This document shows positions 1 through 5,279 of a stretch of 5,279 nt of DNA, piece by piece (position 1 is the first letter of the stretch; each line of letters opens with the position of its first letter). The notes under the pieces are model-generated. The model searched no databases, was not told where the DNA came from, and was given only the letters and a program-made list of their open reading frames with translations. Source of the stretch: Chitinophagaceae bacterium (GTDB lineage: Bacteria; Bacteroidota; Bacteroidia; Chitinophagales; Chitinophagaceae); NCBI GenBank assembly GCA_014379785.1, contig JACMLD010000427.1:1-5279 (forward strand). Reading direction: 5' to 3'. A program made the translations under genes and the position numbers.

Positions 1-344
1 ACGGCTTCGCGAAGGACGCGCGGGTGAAGAAAGCAAAACTCGAACTACAGCAAACATTGTACGACATAGAAAACACCACACAGACAATCGACAATGAAGT
101 GGAACAGGCCCGCGTAACCATCCGCAGCAGCCTCCTCACCATGGACCTGCAAAAAAGAAATGCAGCACTGGCAGAAAGAGTTTACAACACCGAGAAAATA
201 AAATACGAACAGGGACTCGGCAGCAACCTGGAAGTCATCAACGCACAGGCTGCACTTAAAACGGCCCAGATAAATTATTACGCGTCGCTGATAGACGTCA
301 TAATAGCCAAAGTCGATTACCAGAAAGCAACAGGAAAATTATAA
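1..344 (+). CDS. TolC-family outer-membrane efflux protein, C-terminal part (5' end outside window)
   Basis: This is the last 113 residues of an outer-membrane channel that forms the exit duct of a tripartite efflux pump; trimers of the family span the outer membrane and periplasm. The frame is open from the left edge (first full codon at position 3), so the GTG at 24 is internal, not a start. The visible part begins GFAKDARVKKAKLEL, matching the start of the second structural repeat in this family (usually preceded by a FDG-type motif), and continues as a long polar heptad-like helix rich in Q, E, A and L. It ends with the typical family pattern YEQGLGSNLEVINAQ, then a Y/A/D-rich helix finishing in ATGKL before TAA at 342-344. 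The family is normally over 400 residues, so most of the gene, with the signal peptide, is missing. The adaptor gene starts 4 bases downstream, so it serves the pump encoded here. Family assignment is firm; substrate is unknown. Confidence 0.9.
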   Translation, partial: GFAKDARVKKAKLELQQTLYDIENTTQTIDNEVEQARVTIRSSLLTMDLQKRNAALAERVYNTEKIKYEQGLGSNLEVINAQAALKTAQINYYASLIDVIIAKVDYQKATGKL

Positions 345-357
345 ACGAATGATCATG
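342..357 (+). promoter_or_regulatory. Adaptor translation start region, two in-frame ATGs
   Basis: After the channel's TAA (342-344) come four bases and then ATGATCATG, giving in-frame starts at 349 and 355. No GGAGG-like Shine-Dalgarno sequence is visible upstream, which is usual for Bacteroidota. The sequence resembles the next junction (1501-1516), where only the second of two closely spaced ATGs is in frame. By analogy 355 may be the true start (protein beginning MKITNN). The two choices differ by only two residues, ahead of the signal peptide core. Confidence 0.4.
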
Positions 358-1503
358 AAAATCACCAACAACATGAAATATACAGGACTGATGGCCGCAA
401 TCTTCTTCCTCGCGGGCTGCGGCGGAGGCGAAGCCAAAAAAGGCGACAAAAAAGCGGAACTAGAAAAACTGAGGACGCAGCAAACCGCACTCAACAGCCA
501 GATCAAAAGCCTGGAAGAAGCGATCACCAAAGAAGATCCTTCATTTGGCGTAAAGCCAAAACTGGTGAGCATCACTTCTGTAAGCACAGAAAATTTCACC
601 CACTTCATAGACCTGCAGGGTAGAATTTCAACAGAAAACATCTACTACGTTTCACCACGCGGACAAGGCGGACAGGTAAAAGCAGTTTATGTTAAGGAAG
701 GCGACAACGTAAGAAAAGGTCAGCTGCTCATCAGACTCGACAATGCCGTGATGTCGCAGAATGTAAAACAACTCGAAACCCAGCTCGCCTATGCAAAAGA
801 CCTGCAGAAACGTCAGCAAAATCTCTGGGACCAGGGCATCGGCACAGAAGTACAACTCATCACCGCCAAAAACAATGTCGAGAACCTCGAAAAACAAATG
901 GGGATTCTCAACGAGCAGCTGAGCACATCCAATGTCTACTCAGAGGTGTCAGGCGTGGTGGAAACTGTAAACGTTCATCCCGGCGAAATATTCACCGGCA
1001 TGCAGGGAGCAACCATCTCCATCGTAAATCCAAGTAACCTGAAAGCAGTCGTGGATGTTCCTGAAAACTACCTTTCAAAAGTAAAAAAAGGCGCTCCGGT
1101 TGTTGTATACATTCCTGACCTGGGCAAAGAAATCAAAACCAATATCTCTCTTATCAGTCAGCTCATCAGCAACACCTCCAGAGGTTTTACTGCCGAAGCA
1201 AAAGTACCAAGCGGCAGTGGCCTCAAGCCAAACCAGCTCGCAACCGTTAAAATTCAGGACTACACGGCTTCAAACACAGTAGTGGTGCCCATGACAGCGT
1301 TGCAGACAGACGAAAACGGTAAATATGTTTTTGTAGCCGCGAAAGAAAACAACAAACTGGTTGCAAGAAAAAAGACGGTAGTGGCAGGAGAAGTTTACGG
1401 TGAAAAAATTGAAATCAAGAGCGGACTGCAGGTTGGGGATCAATTTATCTCAGAAGGCTTTCAGAGCCTGTACGATGGCCAGTTGATTACCACTCAGCTT
1501 TAA
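349..1503 (+). CDS. RND efflux periplasmic adaptor subunit (membrane fusion protein, lipoprotein)
   Basis: A 384-residue adaptor of the AcrA/HlyD-like family that would bridge the permease and the TolC-type channel in the periplasm. A short basic N-terminus and hydrophobic stretch (about 11-22) end in a lipobox LAGC with Cys24, so the mature protein should be lipid-anchored; a glycine-rich linker follows. Residues 33-62 form a predicted extra coiled coil (AELEKL...LEEAI) that AcrA lacks. The barrel-sandwich (lipoyl-like) halves lie at about 98-132 (GQVKAVYVKEGDNVRKGQLL) and 195-225 (SGVVETVNVHPGEIF). They flank an alpha-hairpin at about 134-194. The beta-barrel follows (about 230-305), then the membrane-proximal domain (about 306-384, including VVVPMTAL and the GLQVGDQFISEG turn). 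At the hairpin tip R155, L159 and T166 match the spacing of the AcrA RLS channel-docking motif, with Thr replacing Ser. Length is close to AcrA (397). The start could be 355 instead of 349. It lies 4 bases after the channel gene and 10 before the permease gene. Family is very sure; substrate unknown. Confidence 0.96.
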   Translation: MIMKITNNMKYTGLMAAIFFLAGCGGGEAKKGDKKAELEKLRTQQTALNSQIKSLEEAITKEDPSFGVKPKLVSITSVSTENFTHFIDLQGRISTENIYYVSPRGQGGQVKAVYVKEGDNVRKGQLLIRLDNAVMSQNVKQLETQLAYAKDLQKRQQNLWDQGIGTEVQLITAKNNVENLEKQMGILNEQLSTSNVYSEVSGVVETVNVHPGEIFTGMQGATISIVNPSNLKAVVDVPENYLSKVKKGAPVVVYIPDLGKEIKTNISLISQLISNTSRGFTAEAKVPSGSGLKPNQLATVKIQDYTASNTVVVPMTALQTDENGKYVFVAAKENNKLVARKKTVVAGEVYGEKIEIKSGLQVGDQFISEGFQSLYDGQLITTQL

Positions 1504-1516
1504 AAAATGAATCATG
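1501..1516 (+). promoter_or_regulatory. Permease translation start region
   Basis: The adaptor's TAA (1501-1503) is followed by an A-rich run and then ATGAATCATG. The first ATG (1507) is out of frame with the permease and opens only a 7-codon frame ending at TAA 1528-1530. The second (1514) begins the permease. There is no Shine-Dalgarno sequence; the A-rich tract just upstream fits Bacteroidota initiation. Starting at 1514 gives a normal RND N-terminus: a short amphipathic basic segment and then TM1. Confidence 0.45.
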
Positions 1517-4500
1517 AGCATCAAATCTAAAATAGTAGAGAAATTCAAGCAGTACAAGCCAACCAGCTGGGTGATTGATCACATAACGGTGACCTATGTG
1601 GCAACTATTGCCATTACCCTGGTGGGTTTGAACATATTTGTAAACCTGCCAAAAGAATCATACCCGGATATTGTTGTTCCGCAAATCTATGTGGCCACTG
1701 TATACGCAGGTACTTCTCCAAAAGACATGGAGAATCTCGTTACCCGCCCGATAGAAAAGGAACTGAAAGCCATCACTGGTGCACGTATCAGAAACATCAA
1801 GAGTACCTCCATACAAGACTTCAGCAGCATCCTCGTAGAATTTGAGACCAATGTGAAAGTGGATGTCGCAAAACAGAAAGTAAAAGATGCGGTAGACAAA
1901 TCGAGAACCGAACTCCCCAATGACCTGACAGTAGAACCCGATGTAATAGAAGTAGCCTTCTCAGATTTTCCCATCATGTTTGTCAATGTCAGTGGCAACT
2001 ACGATGGAATAAAACTGAAAGAATACGCAGAGAAACTGCAGGACAGGTTTGAAGAACTTCCGGAAGTTAACAAAGCCGACATCGCAGGTGCCCCCGAACG
2101 TGAGATCCAGGTGAATGTCGACAAGTTCAAAATGGAAGCATCCGGCGTCACCTTCAACGATATCGCCATGGCCATCGGTAACGAAAACCGTGATATCAGC
2201 GCAGGCAATATCAAGATCGGCAATATGCAGCCGAATATCCAGGTGAAAGGACAGTTCGCCACTGCATACGACATGAGCACACTGGTGATCAAAAACATTT
2301 TCGGACAACCCGTTTACCTGCGCGATATCGCACAGGTAATAGACACCGTAAAAGAAAAAGAAAGTTATTCCAGGCTGAATAAAAAAGATGTAATCACCCT
2401 GCAAATCGTAAAACGCGCAGGTGAAAATCTTATCAATACCTCAGAAAAAATCACACAGGTTGTTGAAGAAATGAAGAGATCAGAACTACCAAAAGATCTC
2501 GACATCGTTATCACCGGCGACCAGAGCGTTCAGACGCGCACATCATTCAACGAACTGATCAACACCATCGTCATCGGTTTTGTACTGGTACTGATAGTCC
2601 TGATGTTTTTCATGGGTGTGAGCAATGCCTTCTTTGTGGCACTCAGTGTACCACTCAGCGTATTTATTGCATTCCTGTTCCTTCCGCTGGCCGATTCAAT
2701 CGTAGGCACGCACGTGACGCTAAATTTCATTGTGCTGTTTGCCTTGCTGTTTGGCCTGGGTATTATTGTGGATGACGCCATTGTGGTAATAGAAAATACG
2801 CACCGTATATTCAATAATGGAAAGGTACCGATAGTTAAAGCGGCGAAAATGGCTGCAGGTGAAGTTTTCGTGCCCGTGCTTTCCGGAACCGTAACTACGC
2901 TCGCTCCATTCTTTCCATTGCTTTTCTGGCCGGGTATCATTGGAAAATTCATGATCTACCTGCCAACAATTCTAATCCTCACGCTGGCAGCTTCACTGAT
3001 TGTGGCATTTTTTATCAACCCTGTATTTGCGGTTTCGTTTATGAAACCCGAGCATTATCCTGCGAAAGAACCTAAGAGCGCCATCTTCCGCAAGAAATGG
3101 TTCTGGGCATTTGTGATCATCGGAGGTTTATTGCACCTCGCAGGGTCACACGGCCTTGCAAACTTTATCCTGCTGCTCGTTTTACTGATCATCCTCAACC
3201 GGTATGTATTGCATGATCTGATACACGGGTTCCAGTTGCGTGTGTTGCCATGGCTCATGAATCATTATGAAAGCTCACTCAGATGGGCACTGTTCCGCAA
3301 CAGGCCGGGATGGTTGATTGCATCCGTGTTTTTGGTCTTCATCATTGCCACAATCGCGCTTTTCTCATCCATCTCTTCCGGGCGGACGAAGACAGAATTT
3401 TTCCCGACCGGTGATCCGCCTATCGTGTATGTGTATGTGAAAATGCCCGTGGGCACCAAGACATCCTACACCGACAGCATTACGAAACAACTTGAAACAA
3501 AAGTGTTTCAGGTGCTGGGAGACAATAACCCAATCGTAGAATCAGTGATATCGAACGTTGGTGTAGGTGCCACTGATCCCTTCGGTGGTGAAAGGGGAAC
3601 GCAGCCGCATCTCGGTCGTATTCAGATCTCTTTTGTTGAATTTGAAAAACGACATGGCAAGAAAACTTCAGAAGTGGTAGACTCTCTGAGAAAAGTAGTG
3701 AAAGACCTGCCTGGCGCAGAAATCAGCCTCGCTGGCCAGCAGAACGGCCCAGCATCCGGCGCTCCGATAAATATTGAAGTAGTGGGAGAAGAATTTGATG
3801 ACATCGTAAAAACATCCGTTGCCCTCAAAAACTTTCTCGATACAAAAAATATTCCGGGTGTTGAAAAACTGAAACTCGATGTAGACGTGACCCAACCCGA
3901 ACTAACGCTTTCGGTCGACCGTGAAAGAGCCATGCGCGAGGGTCTGTCGACCGGACAGATCGGTATGGAACTCAGAACGGCATTGTTTGGCCGCGAAGCC
4001 AGCAAACTGAAAGACGGTGAGGATGAATACAAAATTCAGGTAAGGTATACTGATGAGTTGCGAAACAGCATCACCGATCTTCAGAACATGAAGATTACCT
4101 ACCGCGATTTTGCATCCGGTCAGGTACGGCAGGTGCCGATCAGCTCCGTGGTAAAATTTGACTACAACAGTTCACTCGGTGGGGTGAAAAGAAAGAACCT
4201 AAAACGCGTAATATCTATCTATTCAAACCTGGTAGAAGGTTTTGACCCCAACAAAGTGAATCTCGATGTCACCAATGCAGTAAATGATTTCAAAGGAAAA
4301 CCATCAAATATCACCATTCGGCAGACTGGCCAGCAGGAGGATCAGCAAGAGTCACTGAGCTTTCTCCTGACTGCCCTCATCACAGCCCTCGGTATGATTT
4401 TCGGAGTACTGGTGTTGCAGTTTAACTCACTGAGTAAGCCTTTCATAGTATTGAATGAAATTTTCTTCAGCATCATCGGTGTGTTCATCGGCTTTGCCAT

Positions 4501-5062
4501 CACCGGAATGACGATGCCTCTTATCATGGTGGCTGTGGGTATCATTGGTCTGGCAGGTATTGTTGTGAAGAATGGTATCCTGCTCATCGAATTCACGGAT
4601 GAACTCCGCGAACGCGGTATGCGCACAAAGGCGGCGATTATTCAGGCGGGCAAGACCAGGATCATTCCGGTATTGCTCACGGCCCTCGCAACCATCCTCG
4701 GCTTGTTTCCGCTGGCAATCGGCTTAAACGTAGACTGGCTGGGCTTCTTCCAGCACCTGAAGCCAAACGTCTTCATGGGCGGCGACAGCGTGGTATTCTG
4801 GGGTCCGCTGTCCTGGACCTTGATCTTCGGTCTCATATTCGCATTTTTCATGACACTGCTGCTGGTACCTTCTATGTATCTGATTTCTGAAAGACTGAGA
4901 CGTCCGATGACGAAGTTCTATGGCACAAAATGGATTGCACTTCTCGGATTTACCGGCCCATTGTTTTTCCTTCTCATTCTTCCGATGTGGATCTGGAGAA
5001 GACTGATACAGAGAAAACCAATGCTCCCGAATTACCTGGGTTTCCGGACGAAGCGGAAATAG
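1514..5062 (+). CDS. RND efflux permease, HAE1 (AcrB-like) family, long Bacteroidota form
   Basis: An inner-membrane, proton-driven pump of 1182 residues, about 130 longer than AcrB (1049). TM1 is at about 24-44, followed by a classic porter start (NLPKESYPDIVVPQI). The first periplasmic domain runs to about 345, TM2-TM6 cover about 348-503, TM7 about 598-620, the second periplasmic domain about 621-945, and TM8-TM12 about 947-1122. Proton-relay residues are intact: D420-D421 in TM4 (IIVDDAIVVIEN), K1019 in TM10 (VVKNGILLIEF), and R1049 and T1056 before and in TM11, matching AcrB D407/D408, K940, R971 and T978. The DD pair, rather than the DG of CzcA, argues for HAE1 and against a heavy-metal exporter. 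Unlike AcrB, it has two extra hydrophobic segments (about 529-568) between TM6 and TM7, a longer aromatic TM11-TM12 loop, and a C-terminal extension with another hydrophobic segment (about 1139-1161) and a basic tail. The reading frame is intact and follows the adaptor gene by 10 bases. Likely exports drugs, detergents or metabolites; the substrate cannot be told from sequence. Confidence 0.97.
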   Translation: MSIKSKIVEKFKQYKPTSWVIDHITVTYVATIAITLVGLNIFVNLPKESYPDIVVPQIYVATVYAGTSPKDMENLVTRPIEKELKAITGARIRNIKSTSIQDFSSILVEFETNVKVDVAKQKVKDAVDKSRTELPNDLTVEPDVIEVAFSDFPIMFVNVSGNYDGIKLKEYAEKLQDRFEELPEVNKADIAGAPEREIQVNVDKFKMEASGVTFNDIAMAIGNENRDISAGNIKIGNMQPNIQVKGQFATAYDMSTLVIKNIFGQPVYLRDIAQVIDTVKEKESYSRLNKKDVITLQIVKRAGENLINTSEKITQVVEEMKRSELPKDLDIVITGDQSVQTRTSFNELINTIVIGFVLVLIVLMFFMGVSNAFFVALSVPLSVFIAFLFLPLADSIVGTHVTLNFIVLFALLFGLGIIVDDAIVVIENTHRIFNNGKVPIVKAAKMAAGEVFVPVLSGTVTTLAPFFPLLFWPGIIGKFMIYLPTILILTLAASLIVAFFINPVFAVSFMKPEHYPAKEPKSAIFRKKWFWAFVIIGGLLHLAGSHGLANFILLLVLLIILNRYVLHDLIHGFQLRVLPWLMNHYESSLRWALFRNRPGWLIASVFLVFIIATIALFSSISSGRTKTEFFPTGDPPIVYVYVKMPVGTKTSYTDSITKQLETKVFQVLGDNNPIVESVISNVGVGATDPFGGERGTQPHLGRIQISFVEFEKRHGKKTSEVVDSLRKVVKDLPGAEISLAGQQNGPASGAPINIEVVGEEFDDIVKTSVALKNFLDTKNIPGVEKLKLDVDVTQPELTLSVDRERAMREGLSTGQIGMELRTALFGREASKLKDGEDEYKIQVRYTDELRNSITDLQNMKITYRDFASGQVRQVPISSVVKFDYNSSLGGVKRKNLKRVISIYSNLVEGFDPNKVNLDVTNAVNDFKGKPSNITIRQTGQQEDQQESLSFLLTALITALGMIFGVLVLQFNSLSKPFIVLNEIFFSIIGVFIGFAITGMTMPLIMVAVGIIGLAGIVVKNGILLIEFTDELRERGMRTKAAIIQAGKTRIIPVLLTALATILGLFPLAIGLNVDWLGFFQHLKPNVFMGGDSVVFWGPLSWTLIFGLIFAFFMTLLLVPSMYLISERLRRPMTKFYGTKWIALLGFTGPLFFLLILPMWIWRRLIQRKPMLPNYLGFRTKRK

Positions 5063-5082
5063 GGCAGATGTGAGAGAATGAG

Positions 5083-5123
5083 GGAGAATGTGATGCGCTT
5101 CGCGCAATGTGGAGAATGTGATG
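5083..5123 (+). repeat. 13-bp direct repeat flanking a small GC hairpin
   Basis: GGAGAATGTGATG occurs exactly at 5083-5095 and again at 5111-5123, a 28-base offset. A related AGAGAATG lies just upstream at 5073-5080, and AATGTG occurs three times. Between and overlapping the copies is a perfect short hairpin: TGCGC (5094-5098), loop TTC, GCGCA (5102-5106). The hairpin has no U-tract, so it is not a typical terminator. It lies within 65 bases of the permease stop codon, in the 3' untranslated part of the operon message. Function unknown; it looks like degenerate intergenic repeat DNA. Confidence 0.5.
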
Positions 5124-5132
5124 GAAGCAGTC

Positions 5133-5163
5133 ATTTCGACCGAGCGCAGCGAGCGGAGAAATC
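5133..5163 (+). repeat. REP-like palindromic intergenic repeat, left copy
   Basis: The element has outer arms ATTTC (5133-5137) and GAAAT (5158-5162), an inner CCG (5140-5142) paired with CGG (5154-5156), and a core containing CGAGCG twice. The RNA or single strand could fold into an imperfect hairpin. The ends TCGACCGA and GGAGAAATC recur in inverted orientation at 5261-5279. I recall similar TTTCGACCGA...GGAGAAATC elements as dispersed intergenic repeats in Bacteroidota, but copy number cannot be judged from this window. Confidence 0.6.
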
Positions 5164-5192
5164 CCCAGCCGGTACACAGGGTTTATATGATA

Positions 5193-5231
5193 AAAAGGAG
5201 AGGCCGCCAGATTTTGGCGGCCTCTCCTTTT
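5193..5231. terminator. Strong bidirectional intrinsic terminator
   Basis: A perfect 17-bp stem pairs 5193-5209 with 5215-5231 around a 5-base loop (5210-5214). The GC-rich centre is GGAGAGGCCGCC with its complement. The outer four pairs are A-T, so the plus strand ends in TTTTATT and the minus strand also ends in a T-run (from the A-run at 5192-5196). This allows rho-independent termination in both directions. It is 130 bases after the permease stop and is the evident end of the efflux operon; it may also end a convergent transcript from the right, outside the window. Confidence 0.9.
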
Positions 5232-5260
5232 ATTACTCAGAATAGTTGATTACGGCTCTG

Positions 5261-5279
5261 GATTTCTCCCTTCGGTCGA
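5261..5279 (-). repeat. REP-like intergenic repeat, right inverted copy (cut by window edge)
   Basis: Read on the minus strand this is TCGACCGAAGGGAGAAATC. It shares TCGACCGA and GGAGAAATC with the left copy (5136-5163), but replaces the longer CGAGCG-containing core with a short AGG-type centre. Similarity continues past the element into the spacer: GAGAAATCC, two mismatches, then AGCCG on both sides. The two copies face each other around the terminator. The element runs off the right edge. Confidence 0.6.

Noticed and set aside
24..344. A complete small gene starting at GTG 24
   Set aside because: The frame continues open to the window edge and the upstream residues (GFAKDAR) fit the TolC family, so this is the end of a longer gene.
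1100..1282. Plus-strand 60-codon frame inside the adaptor gene
   Set aside because: It is fully contained in the adaptor in another frame; the S/T/Q-rich translation is a frame-shifted reading of conserved beta-barrel sequence.
1961..2404. 147-codon minus-strand open frame inside the permease gene
   Set aside because: It lies antisense to strongly conserved permease coding sequence, shows no recognisable domain and has no start signals; it is a shadow of codon bias.
1514..5062. Heavy-metal (CzcA-type) RND exporter
   Set aside because: TM4 carries the DD pair of HAE1 pumps rather than the DG pattern of CzcA, and the adaptor shows no metal-binding His/Met-rich segment.
4724..5134. Minus-strand open frame overlapping the permease 3' end and the intergenic region
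   Set aside because: It runs through the repeat hairpin and the permease coding sequence, its composition looks non-protein-like (mixed H, P, S), and no family is recognised.
5083..5165. CRISPR-like array
   Set aside because: Only two exact 13-base copies, with no regular spacers and no cas genes.
5133..5279. Insertion sequence with terminal inverted repeats
   Set aside because: The enclosed stretch is about 100 bases with no ORF and is accounted for by a terminator; at most it is a non-autonomous repeat pair.

Overview
The window looks like chromosomal DNA from a member of the Bacteroidota, possibly a Chitinophaga/Niastella-like relative. This rests on moderate GC with A-rich translation starts lacking Shine-Dalgarno sequences, the gene order outer-membrane factor / adaptor / pump, the long permease form I associate with that phylum, and an intergenic repeat of the TTTCGACCGA...GGAGAAATC type that I recall from such genomes. 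The placement is inference; no marker gene is present.

Almost all of the window (1-5062) is one plus-strand operon for a tripartite RND efflux pump. Positions 1-344 hold the 3' end of a TolC-family outer-membrane channel, cut by the window edge. Positions 349-1503 encode a periplasmic adaptor (membrane fusion protein) with a lipoprotein signal. Positions 1514-5062 encode a 1182-residue RND inner-membrane permease of the hydrophobe/amphiphile (HAE1) type, with its proton-relay residues intact. The spacers are 4 and 10 bases, so the genes are almost certainly co-transcribed and the products assemble into one pump: proton-driven permease, lipid-anchored adaptor, exit duct. The promoter and any regulator lie upstream of the window. 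The substrate cannot be read from sequence.

Positions 5063-5279 are non-coding. They hold a short degenerate repeat with a small hairpin (5083-5123), then an inverted pair of REP-like elements (5133-5163 and 5261-5279, the second cut by the window edge). Between these lies a strong, nearly symmetric intrinsic terminator (5193-5231) that closes the operon and could also stop transcription arriving from the right.

I see no mobile element, CRISPR array, RNA gene or clearly new system. The points worth a second look are the departures from the E. coli AcrAB-TolC pattern: two extra hydrophobic segments between TM6 and TM7 and another at the C-terminus of the permease, an extra coiled coil and an altered hairpin-tip motif in the adaptor, matching start-site sequences at both gene junctions, and the repeat-flanked terminator.
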